A DNA stretch of 64,000 nucleotides. It comes from Ruminococcus sp. (GTDB lineage Bacteria; Bacillota; Clostridia; Oscillospirales; Ruminococcaceae). A model generated the notes under the pieces. The model was given only the letters and a program-made list of their open reading frames with translations, had not been told where the DNA came from and searched no databases. The first letter of the stretch is position 1, and each line of letters starts with the position of its first letter. Location of the stretch: the NCBI GenBank assembly GCA_017960805.1, contig JAGCYM010000009.1, positions 1 through 64,000 of the forward strand, written 5' to 3'. Shown piece by piece: positions 1-10,100 of the stretch. The position numbers and the translations under genes were made by a program.

Positions 1-253
1 GGACCTGAGCTGCTGTCATGTCTCCGGGAGCTCCGTTCTGAGCGTTGTAGCTCTGCCACTCCGGGTGGTTCATACCGCCGAAGCCGCGGATACGCTGGTA
101 TGTTTTGGTTGTGTTGATCGTGCATGCACCTGCCGCGTTTGCGTCAAGTTCCTTGGTGAATGTACCTGTTGGCATCACAGAAGCCGCAGAAAACGCCATA
201 GTTCCTGCGCAGATGCCAGCAAGTACAGACTTCACTGTTCTGATCTTGCTCAT
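1..253 (-). CDS. GH30-type glucuronoxylanase/endoxylanase, N-terminal part (runs off the left edge)
   Basis: The open frame starts at the ATG at 253 (minus), about 9 nt after a GGAGG at 267-263, and runs off the window, so only 84 residues are visible. Residues 1 to about 39 form a secretion signal (basic start MSKIRTVK, hydrophobic core, small residues). The mature N-terminus has RIRGFGGMNHPEW, the Q/R-I-x-GFGGMN-W motif at the start of the GH30 beta-barrel in glucuronoxylan-specific xylanases (family knowledge). The product is inferred to be exported and to cut xylan backbones. Whether it carries a CBM or dockerin cannot be seen. The 5' end and signal peptide are secure; the subfamily (GH30_8 rather than another GH30) is inference. 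Confidence 0.75.
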   Translation of the reverse strand, partial: MSKIRTVKSVLAGICAGTMAFSAASVMPTGTFTKELDANAAGACTINTTKTYQRIRGFGGMNHPEWQSYNAQNGAPGDMTAAQV

Positions 254-320
254 GATAGATTTCCTCCTTGTTTACATACCTGAAATAGTACTTGTAGAAA
301 CGAATATATATATCATGTCT

Positions 321-348
321 ATTATACATCATATAAAAATGGAAGCAA
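321..348 (-). promoter_or_regulatory. Likely sigma-A promoter of the GH30 gene
   Basis: On the minus strand a perfect -10 TATAAT (326-321) lies 16 bp downstream of TTGCTT (348-343). Initiation near 314 would give a leader of about 60 nt before the GH30 start. The rest of 349-473 shows no gene; it has an AT-rich palindromic stretch (TTATTTAATAAT near 354-365) with no clear role. Confidence 0.55.
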
Positions 349-473
349 ACCCATTATTTAATAATTTGGTGGATGAAAAGACGCTTTTGAAGTGATCAAT
401 GTCATATTAATTATGAGAAATGTCATCTTTACGGCCAAACAAGATGATGATATAATGTATTCAAATTAGAAAT

Positions 474-507
474 AAAAAAACCGCTCAGATAGTATTCTAA
501 GCGGTTT
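474..507 (-). terminator. Intrinsic terminator of the tRNA-Thr transcript
   Basis: Minus strand: AACCGCT, a 14-nt loop, AGCGGTT, then a run of seven T. It lies 8 nt past the tRNA 3' end, so the tRNA is a single-gene transcript. Confidence 0.85.
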
Positions 508-514
508 GATATGG

Positions 515-587
515 AGCTTGTGACGGGACTCGAACCTGCGACCTGCTCATTACGAATGAGCTGCACTACCAACTGTGCTACACAAGC
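515..587 (-). tRNA. tRNA-Thr(CGT)
   Basis: A 73-nt cloverleaf can be drawn by eye: acceptor GCTTGTG/CACAAGC, D stem GCAC/GTGC around AGTTGGTA, anticodon stem GCTCA/TGAGC with loop TTCGTAA (anticodon CGT, reads ACG), and T arm with GTTCGAGT. The discriminator base is T and CCA is not encoded. Its own perfect promoter and terminator flank it. Confidence 0.95.
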
Positions 588-636
588 ATTTGCGTAAAAA
601 GAATAATGACGATAAAATGCCGATTCAACAAGTAAT

Positions 637-665
637 ATTATACACTATTGAAGGCGGATTGTCAA
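637..665 (-). promoter_or_regulatory. Consensus sigma-A promoter for tRNA-Thr
   Basis: Minus strand TTGACA (665-660), exactly 17 bp, TATAAT (642-637). Predicted start near 630, about 43 nt before the mature tRNA. A full consensus match suits a stable-RNA gene. Confidence 0.9.
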
Positions 666-910
666 GCATTTTGTTATATGAGAAATCGTTTGAAAACGGC
701 ATTTTCAGCATTTTCCTTTGTCGAATAAATACAAAAACGAAAAATATTCTGCTTTTTTTGTAAAAACTGCTATTTTGCGAAATTTTGATGAAAAAAGTCG
801 CTTTTTACTTTATTTTTTCGAAAAAATGTAGTATAATTATTGTAACTACGTAAAAAATGGGACTGATCGTATCTCCAACGTATGGAGAAATACTATTTTG
901 AGGTAAAAAC
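666..910 (+). promoter_or_regulatory. Intergenic region with weak promoter and leader hairpin before the activase gene
   Basis: No gene is seen. The region is very AT-rich (T and A runs at 750-830). A plus-strand TATAAT at 832-837 has only a poor -35 (TTTATT at 809-814, spacer 17). The leader holds an inverted repeat CTCCA/TGGAG at 873-886, and a possible ribosome site (GAGGTAAAAAC) precedes the ATG at 911. The promoter assignment is tentative. Confidence 0.4.
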
Positions 911-3883
911 ATGGCGAATAAGCTATCACTTGGTATTGATGTGGGTTCGACCACAGTAAAAACTGTCATTATTGATTCTGACGGAAATATACTCTACTCT
1001 AAGTACCAGCGCCATCTTTCTAGAGTAAAGGAGACTGTTACAGATCAGCTTAAGCTGATTCAGGCGGATTATCCTAACGAAGAGTTTGCAGTCTGCATAA
1101 CTGGTTCTGCTGGCCTTGGACTGGCTAATTCTGCAGAAATTCCATTTGTTCAAGAGGTACATGCTGCGTTCTTGGCTGTAAAGAATAAGCAGCCTGACGC
1201 CGACGCAGTAATCGAACTTGGTGGTGAAGACGCAAAGATAATCTTCCTTACAGGAGGAGTAGAGCAGCGTATGAATGGTTCATGTGCAGGAGGCACAGGT
1301 GCATTTATAGACCAGATGGCTACTCTTCTTGGAATAACTGCTGACCAGCTTGACGAACTGTCGTTGCGCGCACAGAAAGTATATCCGATAGCATCACGTT
1401 GCGGAGTTTTTGCAAAATCTGATATACAGCCACTTCTCAATCAGGGTGCACGTCGTGAAGATGTATCTGCAAGTATTTTCCAGGCCGTTGTTGACCAGAC
1501 AGTATCCGGCCTTGCACAGGGAAGATCTATTGAAGGAAAAGTTCTTTTCCTTGGAGGACCGCTTCACTTTTTGAAAGGTTTGCAGAATGCCTTTGTCAAA
1601 ACACTTGGACTTGACGAGGAACATGCGGTATTTCCTGAAGATGGTCCTGTTTTTGTTGCCTACGGTTGTGCAGTTTATGCTTCACAGTCTTCTGAATCAT
1701 GTCATATAACAGATATTCTGAATAAAATAAAGAACGCAAAAGCTTCTGATGACATAGTGACAGGCGAGCCGCTCTTCCGCTCACATTCAGAATATGATGA
1801 ATTCATTGAACGTCATAAGAAATGTGATCTCGGATATGCTGATATCCGTACATATAAAGGTGATGCCTATCTTGGTATAGATGCTGGTTCGACAACTACA
1901 AAACTGGTGCTTATCACTGATGATGGACGTATACTTTTTCACTATTACAATTCAAACCAGGGTCAGCCTCTTGACAAAATAGCTGAACAGCTCAGAAACA
2001 TATACGAGGCAATGAATCCTGAAATGCATATAAAAGGTTCTGCGGTTACCGGATATGGCGAGGACCTGATAAAGGCAGGGCTTTCTGTTGATCATGGTAT
2101 CGTTGAAACAGTAGCTCACTTTAAAGCAGCGGCATATTTCTGTCCTGATGTTGACTTTATCATTGATATCGGCGGACAGGATATCAAATGCTTCAGAATA
2201 AAGAATCACAGTATTGATAGTATAATGCTGAATGAAGCATGTTCATCTGGCTGTGGTTCGTTTATACAGACATTTGCAATGGCTCTCGGCTATAATATCG
2301 CTGAGTTTTCACAGCTGGGCCTTTTTGCAGAACATCCTGTTGACTTAGGATCGCGTTGTACTGTTTTCATGAACAGTTCCGTAAAGCAGGCACAGAAAGA
2401 CGGTGCTTCAGTTGAAGATATTTCAGCTGGTTTGTCGTCCTCAATTATAAAGAATGCTATATACAAGGTAATACGTGCAAATTCACCGGATGAACTTGGA
2501 AAAAATATTGTAGTTCAGGGTGGAACTTTCCTTAATGACGCAGTACTTCGTTCGTTTGAAAAAGAACTAGGAAGGAACGTTATTCGTCCCGCTATTTCCG
2601 GTTTGATGGGAGCATTTGGATGTGCTCTTTACGCAAAGGAACGTGCTACTGGTGAGTCAACGTTAATTTCAAAGGATGAGCTTGCTTCATTTGCATACAC
2701 ATCTCGTTCAGTTCAGTGTGGCGGTTGTACCGCGAACTGTCAGCTAAATGTAATCAGCTTCGGAAAGGGCAGGAATTTCATTTCCGGAAATCGTTGTGAA
2801 AAAGGCGGAGGAAAGGCTAAGAAGAACAATGTTCCCAACCTTGTTGAATACAAATACAGCAGTATACTCGCACTCGAGAAAACCGGCCAGCCGGTTCGTC
2901 CGATAGCTAAAGTCGGTCTTCCTCTTGCACTGAGTTTTTACGAGCAGATGCCTTTCTGGCATAAACTCTTTACTGAGCTTGGGTTTGAGGTAGTATTCAG
3001 CGGAGAGAGTTCACGTGAAATGTATTATCTCGGACAGCATACGATACCTTCTGATACGGTATGCTATCCTGCAAAGCTTACTCATGGCCATATAGAAGAT
3101 CTTCTTGATAAAGGTGTTGACTTCATATTCTATCCGTGCATGAGCTATAATGTGGATGAAGGCGGTTCGGATAACCATTTCAACTGTCCGGTAGTCGCAT
3201 ATTATCCTGAGCTTTTGCTGAGAAACAATCCACGTCTTAATGACAAGAATTTTGTACATCCATACATGGACCTCAATATTCGCAAGAATGTGATAAGGGT
3301 CATGAAGGAGACCCTTAAGAAGTACAATATTAAGGGAAGGATACCTGCTGCTGTTGATAAGGCATATGAAGCCCTTGATCGTCATCACAGAGATATTGCC
3401 GCCAAGGCAGACGATATCATTCGTCAGGCACGTGAAGAAGGAAGAAAGATAATTGTTCTTGCAGGTCGTCCTTATCATATAGACAAGGAAATAAATCACG
3501 GTATCCATAAGCTTGTTACAAGTTTAGGAATGGCTGTTGTCACAGAGGACAGCGTAGCACAGCTTGCACATACTCCAAAACTCGGAGTTCTCAATCAGTG
3601 GACTTATCATGCTCGTCTTTATAAAGCAGCTCAGTATGTTACTACTCAGCCTGACATGCAGCTTATTCAGCTTGTATCGTTCGGATGCGGAATTGACGCT
3701 GTAACGAGTGATGAAGTTCGTACTATTCTTGAGAGCAATGGTAAGCTGTATACCCAGCTGAAAATTGATGAGATAAACAATCTTGGCGCTGCGCGGATCA
3801 GACTGCGCAGTCTCGTTGCTGCTATGGAAGGAAATGCTTCCGCGGGCGGAGAGCGTCGCAAACAAGGAGAACAGAATGGCTGA
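911..3883 (+). CDS. Double-headed 2-hydroxyacyl-CoA dehydratase-type activase (two ASKHA ATPase domains plus DUF2229-like region)
   Basis: This 990-residue protein has two BcrAD/BadFG-type ATPase domains in tandem. Domain 1 (about 5-260) has the phosphate loop GIDVGSTTVKTV and SCAGGTGAF. Domain 2 (about 320-575) has GIDAGSTTTKLV and CSSGCGSF. In HgdC-type activases the Cys of these GCG/AGGTG segments ligates a [4Fe-4S] cluster bridging the dimer, and ATP hydrolysis drives an electron into a partner enzyme. A CGGCTANC cluster follows near 600, then a DUF2229-like region to about 860 with paired CYPA/YPCMSYN motifs. The stop overlaps the next gene by 8 nt, implying coupled translation. The family is often annotated acyl-CoA dehydratase activase-related. 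The substrate of this pair is unknown; it may reduce a different target through an iron-sulfur partner. Confidence 0.85.
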   Translation: MANKLSLGIDVGSTTVKTVIIDSDGNILYSKYQRHLSRVKETVTDQLKLIQADYPNEEFAVCITGSAGLGLANSAEIPFVQEVHAAFLAVKNKQPDADAVIELGGEDAKIIFLTGGVEQRMNGSCAGGTGAFIDQMATLLGITADQLDELSLRAQKVYPIASRCGVFAKSDIQPLLNQGARREDVSASIFQAVVDQTVSGLAQGRSIEGKVLFLGGPLHFLKGLQNAFVKTLGLDEEHAVFPEDGPVFVAYGCAVYASQSSESCHITDILNKIKNAKASDDIVTGEPLFRSHSEYDEFIERHKKCDLGYADIRTYKGDAYLGIDAGSTTTKLVLITDDGRILFHYYNSNQGQPLDKIAEQLRNIYEAMNPEMHIKGSAVTGYGEDLIKAGLSVDHGIVETVAHFKAAAYFCPDVDFIIDIGGQDIKCFRIKNHSIDSIMLNEACSSGCGSFIQTFAMALGYNIAEFSQLGLFAEHPVDLGSRCTVFMNSSVKQAQKDGASVEDISAGLSSSIIKNAIYKVIRANSPDELGKNIVVQGGTFLNDAVLRSFEKELGRNVIRPAISGLMGAFGCALYAKERATGESTLISKDELASFAYTSRSVQCGGCTANCQLNVISFGKGRNFISGNRCEKGGGKAKKNNVPNLVEYKYSSILALEKTGQPVRPIAKVGLPLALSFYEQMPFWHKLFTELGFEVVFSGESSREMYYLGQHTIPSDTVCYPAKLTHGHIEDLLDKGVDFIFYPCMSYNVDEGGSDNHFNCPVVAYYPELLLRNNPRLNDKNFVHPYMDLNIRKNVIRVMKETLKKYNIKGRIPAAVDKAYEALDRHHRDIAAKADDIIRQAREEGRKIIVLAGRPYHIDKEINHGIHKLVTSLGMAVVTEDSVAQLAHTPKLGVLNQWTYHARLYKAAQYVTTQPDMQLIQLVSFGCGIDAVTSDEVRTILESNGKLYTQLKIDEINNLGAARIRLRSLVAAMEGNASAGGERRKQGEQNG

Positions 3884-5105
3884 CTACGTTAGATTTACAG
3901 AGGATATGATAAAGACTCATACTATCCTCGTTCCAAATATGCTGCCTGTGCATTTCAGACTTCTGATGGCTATCTTTGAGTACAAGGGATACAAGGTTGA
4001 ATTGCTAGAGAATGACTCGCGTGCTGTAGTAGATGAAGGTCTTAAGAATGTTCATAATGATGCATGCTATCCTGCATTGCTGGTTATAGGACAGTTTATG
4101 GATGCACTTAACAGCGGGAAATATGATCCGGATACTACAGCCCTGATGATAACTCAGACGGGTGGTGGTTGCCGTGCATCGAACTATATTCACCTTTTGA
4201 GAAAAGCTGTTGCAAAGAACTATCCACAGGTACCAGTTGTATCACTTAATTTCAGTGGACTAGAAAAGGACAGTGCATTCCGTATAACGCCACCTATGTT
4301 TATACGTTTGCTTTACGCGGTACTCTATGGTGATCTTCTTATGACCTGCTATAACAAGTGCCGGACTTATGAAATAAATAAGGGCGAAGCAAAGAAAACA
4401 CTTGATAAGTGGCAGGAAAAACTCGGAAACATTTTCCGTACCGGAAGCAGGGCATATCTTAAGACTAAGAAACTTTACCCCGAGATCCTGAATGATTTTG
4501 GTTCGATAAAGTTGTCAGATGAAAAGAAGATACGTGTAGGAATAGTTGGTGAGATTTATGTAAAATACTCACCGCTTGCGAATAATCATCTTGAAGATTT
4601 TCTGCTCTCAGAAGGATGTGAGCCGGTTGTTCCATCGCTTCTTGAGTTTGTTATGTACTGTGCTTCAGGAACTTTTACTGATGCTGAGTTCTATGACAAT
4701 AAAAGTACGCAGTCGCGTATCTACAAGCTTGGATATAAGCTAATATACTCCAAGCAGAAAGAGCTAATAAAAATGATGAAGGAACAAGGCTGTTTTGAAC
4801 CGCTCCATGACTTCGAGCATCTACGCAAGCTTGCTGACAAGTATATCAGTCAGGGTGTTGTTATGGGTGAAGGATGGCTCATCCCAGCTGAAATGGCAGC
4901 GCTTGCACAGTCCGGTGTTGACAACATCATCTGTACTCAGCCGTTTGGTTGTCTGCCGAATCATATCGTCGCAAAGGGTATGAGCCGTGCAATCAAGGAT
5001 GACAATCCTAATGCGAATATAGTTGCCATAGATTATGACCCCGGCGCAACAAGAGTAAATCAGGAGAATCGCATCAAGCTGATGCTTGCGAATGCGAGAA
5101 GATAA
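3876..5105 (+). CDS. HgdB/BcrC-like partner protein of the activase (2-hydroxyglutaryl-CoA dehydratase-related)
   Basis: The start is ATG 3876 (MADYVRFTED), preceded by AAGGAG and overlapping the activase stop by 8 nt; this gives 409 residues. An in-frame ATG at 3783 lies well inside the upstream gene and lacks a ribosome site. Visible features are N-terminal HTILVPNM, NDACYPALLVIGQ near 57-70, TQTGGGCRASNY near 95-106, and GEGWLIPAEM and CTQPFGCLPNH in the C-terminal third. The last resembles the cluster-binding fold of dehydratase subunits. In many Firmicutes this piece is fused to the activase in one protein of about 1,400 residues; here it is a separate gene. It is probably the electron acceptor of the activase. 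The reaction is not known. Confidence 0.75.
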   Translation: MADYVRFTEDMIKTHTILVPNMLPVHFRLLMAIFEYKGYKVELLENDSRAVVDEGLKNVHNDACYPALLVIGQFMDALNSGKYDPDTTALMITQTGGGCRASNYIHLLRKAVAKNYPQVPVVSLNFSGLEKDSAFRITPPMFIRLLYAVLYGDLLMTCYNKCRTYEINKGEAKKTLDKWQEKLGNIFRTGSRAYLKTKKLYPEILNDFGSIKLSDEKKIRVGIVGEIYVKYSPLANNHLEDFLLSEGCEPVVPSLLEFVMYCASGTFTDAEFYDNKSTQSRIYKLGYKLIYSKQKELIKMMKEQGCFEPLHDFEHLRKLADKYISQGVVMGEGWLIPAEMAALAQSGVDNIICTQPFGCLPNHIVAKGMSRAIKDDNPNANIVAIDYDPGATRVNQENRIKLMLANARR

Positions 5106-5106
5106 A

Positions 5107-5967
5107 ATGATAAAGAAAAGGACAGGCGAGATTATCGTCACCAATCAGAAGCAGAATGATCTTCTGAAAAAGCTATATTATACATCAAGAGGAAGATGTC
5201 TGCTGAAGTTCCTTACACTTCCGATTATTTCAAAGGCGGTTGGAGCATATATGGATTCACCGCTTTCAAAGCCGCTCATTGAACCGTTCATCCGTAAGAA
5301 TGGTATCGAAACTTCACAGTACATAATGAAGGACTTTCGTTCATATAACAGTTTCTTTACACGAAAGATAAAGCCTCAGAAGCGACCGATTGATTATAAT
5401 CCAAGTCATCTTATAAGTCCATGCGATTCAAAACTTTCAGTGTACAGAATAGATGGCGAGTCGGTGTTCCGCATCAAGGATTCCTATTACCGTGTAAGCG
5501 ATCTTCTCAGGAACAATTTCCTTGCAAGACGTTTTGAAGGTGGATACTGTTTTATTTTCCGTCTGGAAGTTGATGATTATCATCGCTACTGCTATATTGA
5601 TAACGGAACAAAGACAGCTAATGTTTTCATAAAAGGTGAGCTGCACACGGTCAACCCGATTGCGATGAAGAACTATAATATATATAAGCGTAATTCACGA
5701 GAGTATACTGTAATGCACACAGAAAATTTCGGCGATGTTGCGCAGATAGAAGTCGGTGCTATGCTGGTCGGGCGAATTTGTAACCGTCACAATGTACATG
5801 AGTTTGTCCGCGGCGAGGAGAAAGGCAAATTTGAATTCGGAGGCTCCACAGTTGTGCTGCTTTTTGAAAAAGATTCAGTCATTCCGGATGGTGATCTGCT
5901 TAAGAATACTTCAGCAGGATTTGAAACTGTTGTAAAGTATGGAGAAAAAATTGGAATAGCCTTCTAA
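5107..5967 (+). CDS. psd: Phosphatidylserine decarboxylase proenzyme
   Basis: This 286-residue PSD-type protein makes phosphatidylethanolamine from phosphatidylserine at the membrane. The autocleavage motif FGGST is seen near residue 250; the Ser becomes the pyruvoyl group and splits the beta and alpha chains. Other family segments are FFTRKIKP near 84, ISPCDSKLSVY near 103 and DYHRYCYID near 158. I chose ATG 5107, one base after the upstream stop, with GAGAAG just before it; an in-frame ATG at 5086 would overlap the activase partner. Its place behind the activase pair is unusual, and the functional link is unclear. Confidence 0.9.
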   Translation: MIKKRTGEIIVTNQKQNDLLKKLYYTSRGRCLLKFLTLPIISKAVGAYMDSPLSKPLIEPFIRKNGIETSQYIMKDFRSYNSFFTRKIKPQKRPIDYNPSHLISPCDSKLSVYRIDGESVFRIKDSYYRVSDLLRNNFLARRFEGGYCFIFRLEVDDYHRYCYIDNGTKTANVFIKGELHTVNPIAMKNYNIYKRNSREYTVMHTENFGDVAQIEVGAMLVGRICNRHNVHEFVRGEEKGKFEFGGSTVVLLFEKDSVIPDGDLLKNTSAGFETVVKYGEKIGIAF

Positions 5968-5992
5968 TATATTATTGTTATTATATGTTAAT

Positions 5993-6032
5993 AAAAAACG
6001 AGAAAGCATTGAGGATCGCTTTCTCGTTTTTT
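5993..6032. terminator. Bidirectional terminator between psd and birA
   Basis: AACGAGAAAGC, 10-nt loop, GCTTTCTCGTT followed by T6 on the plus strand and preceded by A6, so it works both ways between the convergent genes. Confidence 0.9.
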
Positions 6033-6035
6033 AGT

Positions 6036-7019
6036 CTACTCTGCAATTCTGCAGAGATTAGCCTCTCCGGAAGAAAGGCTTCTGACTATACCGTTTTCTG
6101 TTTCTATCATTAGATTGGCGTTTCTGTCAATTCCTACGGCTTTACCTTTGAGTGTTTCACTGCCGACTTTTGCTGTTATCATATTTCCTGTAAGGAGTTC
6201 TCTGCGTCGGTATTCCCGGAGGTACTCCCTGCTTTCTATTTTTATCAGATGAGCATCCAGATAATTAATGACTGCGGCACAAAGATCGTTTCTGTTTAAA
6301 GCCACACCCGTTTCATCCTGGATTGATGATGCTCGTGCACTCAGTTCAGCGTCAAAGCTGTCTCCAATACTCCGTACGTTAATGCCAATACCGATGACTG
6401 CGATATCAAGTGCGCGCATTTCCATATCTACGGAAGCCTCTGTAAGTATGCCGACTATCTTTTTTCCGTTTATGTAAAGATCATTGACCCATTTTATACG
6501 CACGTCAGTTTTACAGAGTGATTCAATCGCTTCAGCTGTAGCCACGGCTGCAGCTGATGTAATTAGAGGAGCAGTATTTATACTGAATTCAGGATGCAGT
6601 ATAACACTCATATATAGTCCTTTGCCTTCGGGAGATATAAAACTTCTGCCTAATCTTCCCTTACCGGCTGTTTGCATGTCTGCTATAACAACTGTGCCGT
6701 TTGGCGCTTCACTTGCTGTAAGTTTTTTGGCGTAGTTGTTTGTAGAATCGGTCTCGTCAAGAACTACGATTTTGCTTCCTAGCACAGAAGCATTGACTTT
6801 TGCTGAGATGAGCGGAGCGGAAAGATGATTGCTCTCACCGGACAGCCTGTATCCTTTTGCTGTTAAGGATTCAATAATATATCCTTCACTTTCAAGGGCT
6901 TTTACCGCTTTCCATACGGCATTCCTGCTGACTCCTAGCTGTTCAGCGAGTGCCGAGCCTGAAATGTAGTTTCTGCCTGCATCTGCAAAGGCTTTAAGAA
7001 GAGAATCTCTTACGTTCAT
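6036..7019 (-). CDS. birA: Biotin--protein ligase / biotin-responsive repressor BirA
   Basis: The 327-residue product activates biotin as biotinyl-AMP and transfers it to carboxylase carrier proteins. An N-terminal winged helix (about 5-62, with SALAEQLGVSRNAVWKAVKAL) means it probably also represses biotin genes. The ligase domain has ETDSTNNYAK near 90, the biotin loop GKGRLGRSF near 118 and KWVNDLYINGKKIVGIL near 175, all family signatures. A C-terminal SH3-like cap follows (GNMITAKVGSETLKG). It is transcribed alone, with a terminator behind and a promoter ahead. No biotin genes are in the window. Confidence 0.93.
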   Translation of the reverse strand: MNVRDSLLKAFADAGRNYISGSALAEQLGVSRNAVWKAVKALESEGYIIESLTAKGYRLSGESNHLSAPLISAKVNASVLGSKIVVLDETDSTNNYAKKLTASEAPNGTVVIADMQTAGKGRLGRSFISPEGKGLYMSVILHPEFSINTAPLITSAAAVATAEAIESLCKTDVRIKWVNDLYINGKKIVGILTEASVDMEMRALDIAVIGIGINVRSIGDSFDAELSARASSIQDETGVALNRNDLCAAVINYLDAHLIKIESREYLREYRRRELLTGNMITAKVGSETLKGKAVGIDRNANLMIETENGIVRSLSSGEANLCRIAE

Positions 7020-7054
7020 AATAATAGCCCGCCTATCGTTTTGTTATCAAGAAA

Positions 7055-7083
7055 ATTATATCATATTTCCCTGTTTATTGCAA
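7055..7083 (-). promoter_or_regulatory. birA promoter
   Basis: Minus strand TTGCAA (7083-7078), 17 bp, TATAAT (7060-7055), about 35 nt ahead of the birA start. Confidence 0.75.
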
Positions 7084-7129
7084 TAGACTGGGAAAATCAC
7101 ATAAGAAATAATCTTAAGCAACAAAGAAT

Positions 7130-7161
7130 AAGACCCTGTATTTTAGCGAATACAGGGTCTT
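7130..7161 (-). terminator. Terminator hairpin after the YfhO-family gene
   Basis: A 13-bp perfect stem (AAGACCCTGTATT/AATACAGGGTCTT) lies 6 nt past the stop of the minus-strand gene. The trailing sequence on the minus strand is only moderately T-rich (ATTCTTTG). Confidence 0.65.
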
Positions 7162-7167
7162 ATAAGC

Positions 7168-10100
7168 TTATTTATTCTTTTTGTTTTTGCTGCCGTTTTT
7201 ACTATTCTTGGTTTTGTTCTGAACAGTTTTCTTTACAGCATCTTCGACTTTTTCTGCTGCTTCTTCAACAGAATCTGATGTTTCATCAATTACTGTTTCA
7301 ACCTCACTGGTTATCTCATCAGCTGTGGTTTCAGCGATCTCTTCAGCATCATCAATTAATTCATCGAAGTCTTCTTCGGCTTCTGCAGCAGCTCGTTCTG
7401 CTTCTGCAGCGGCTCTTTCAGCTTCTGCCTTAGCTCTTTCAGCGGCTTCTCTGGCCGCTTTTGCCTTTGCTTTCTTTTCTGCCCTTAAGTCCGCTTCTTT
7501 TTTCTTTTCAGCCTCGGATTTGTAAACCTTTTCAGTTACTGCACCCTTGGACTTGATGATCTTTGTTGCAGGAACGGTCTCTTGCTCAGCATCAGGATCA
7601 ATACCCTTCTTGCGAAGTTCACGGTTGCTGCGCTCCTGTACCAAAATGATGTTGTTCTTTCTGTCGACAATGAAGAATATAACAATAACAGCGATTCCTA
7701 TAAGGAGGAACAGAACGCCGGTACGGAATCCGGGAGGTGAATACTTCATTGTGATAGTATGATGTCCTTCAGGAAGTCTCAGACCAATCAGTGCGTTGAG
7801 AATAACATATTCGCCAGCCTCTCCCTTTGTTTCGTTAACTGCAAGGTTCATGCCTGAATCATTTATGGTTTCTGTAAACTTTTCATCAAGCTTCTTGCCG
7901 TCAACCTTGATTGTCCAGCCTGGTTCGTAAGGAATGGATGTGTAGAGGATCTGACCAGCCTTTGCATCAACTTCTCCGACAAGGTAATCATCCTTTGTCT
8001 TCTCAAGATCCAGATTGAGAGGATTTTCCTTTAGCTTGAGCGCATCTTCATGGAATGAGTCATAATCAAAATGGTAGAACTGGAAGTCCTTGACCATGAT
8101 GTATTCGTTATTTCCAGTTTTATCGCCCTGTATGATTGTGAGACGAACTTCTATTTCGTCACCTGGCTGATAGGAACCGAGGTTAACAATAGAATAGTCA
8201 TAACCGTCATAGTACTGGCCAAAGCCGTCAAGCTGACTGGTTCCTGTGAAACGTCCTTTGTACTCGCCGTCTTCAGGATCCTTTACGCCGAGCCACATGT
8301 TACACTTTTTGGGGTTGTCCGACTTGAGGAACATGTACAGGCAATCAGTGCTTTGAGCTGTAAGGTGAATGCGGACTGTCGGGTCTCCGGCACCAGCGTT
8401 TGCGTTGTAGCAGTGCTGACCATTGTAGTTTGACTCCCAGCATTCATTGAGTTCAACTTCAGGGTTCTCTGCGATTCTCCAGAAGTATTGCTTAGGCTGA
8501 AGGGCACCGGTATAGTCAGGTGTGTTTCCTGTAAGCGAACTGAGGAAGTTGTTCATGCTGTTGAAAGGATTGTCATTTCCGAGGAAGCTTAGACGAAGGA
8601 TGTCTTCGCTTGCCATAAATCCAATCGGAAGAGCGTCAGGATTCTCATATACTTCCAGATCGGCATCATGCTGATCGTGTTCATAGGTGCTTGTATATAC
8701 AAGATTGTAATAAGGGCTGAGGATAGATTTGCCTGTTGAGCTGTTTCTTGCCGGATCGTTAAGAACGTACTTGATACCGAGAAGTGAGTCAGCTACAGGA
8801 GTATTGCCATCGTATCTTGTTTCATAGCTCTTGGTTGTGTAACCAAGTGTCTCAATGAAGTTGATAGCTTTTGTGTTCATTACTGAACTCGAGTGAGATA
8901 TTCCCTTGAATCCATATGCCTGATTGTCGTTTACATTACGGAAGAAGGTTTTCTCAGTACGATAGAATCCGTTGTCATAATCCTTTAGTTGCTGAGCAAC
9001 ATTTGGAGCATCCATTATTGTTGAATATGACTTCTTGGATGAATAGTAAACTTCTTTGTCTATCTTGAGGATTGTATCGAATACATTGTATCCAGCCTCG
9101 AAGAATACAAAAACAGCAAGTCCAAAAGAAATGAGGTTTTTAGTCTTCTTTGTCTTGGCGTGGCTGTAGCTGTATGCAAAGGTGAGGTAAATTGCTGCAA
9201 GAGCGGCACCAAACGCAAGGGTGCCAAGCCAGAGATGCTCTACGGACTGTCCGTTTATAGAGATATTAGTGGTGTATGGGAATTTAGCAACGTACTTGTA
9301 TCTTTCTTCGTTATAGTTGAAGTTTGGCATTATAGCATCAAAAACAAACATGAGTGCCGCAAGAGCGCCGAAGACTCCAGCCGGAAGAGCAACATTGAGT
9401 TTATATCCCTCGAGCTTGGAGAATGTTTCAGCTGCCATTGATACTATTATGAATGATACGAGGAACGAATATCTGTAAGGGAGCCAGTTAGGATCCTGTC
9501 CGCCGTGCCACATCATATTGATGGGCTTTATCCACATGCTGAAGAACATGATGAACAAAAGCAGACCATAGCCGATCTTACGGTTCCTCTTTATGTTCTT
9601 GTTGAAGAAGTAGAGAGGAGTGAGAACAAAGCTGAGAACGCCGCAGTAAACTTCAGGACGTCCGTACATTCTAGTTCCTTCATCGACGTTTACTGAGTAG
9701 TACTGGTTTGGAAGGAATGTTGCAAGTAGCTCAAGCGGGTTGAACATCGTACGCAGTGAGTAATCAGGGGTTGAGAAGTCAAACTTACCGAGTGCGAGAG
9801 CATTGTATACAGGCATTATCATGATGTAGCTGCAGAGCAGAACAACGCCTGTTGCAAGTGCCATTCTTCCGATAGTAACAGCATATCCCTTGATGTCGAA
9901 CTTTCTCTTTGTACCGAAAAACAGGTAATATACAAAATAGATTCCCACGAAGATTGCTACCATGAATCCGATATAGAAGTTTGCGATGAACATGATTGCT
10001 GTAGGGATTATAAAGTTGATTTTTCTGCCGTCATCGACAAGGTACTCAAGTCCAAGTATAATAAGTGGCAGGAAGATAGGACCGTCAACCCACATCGGGT

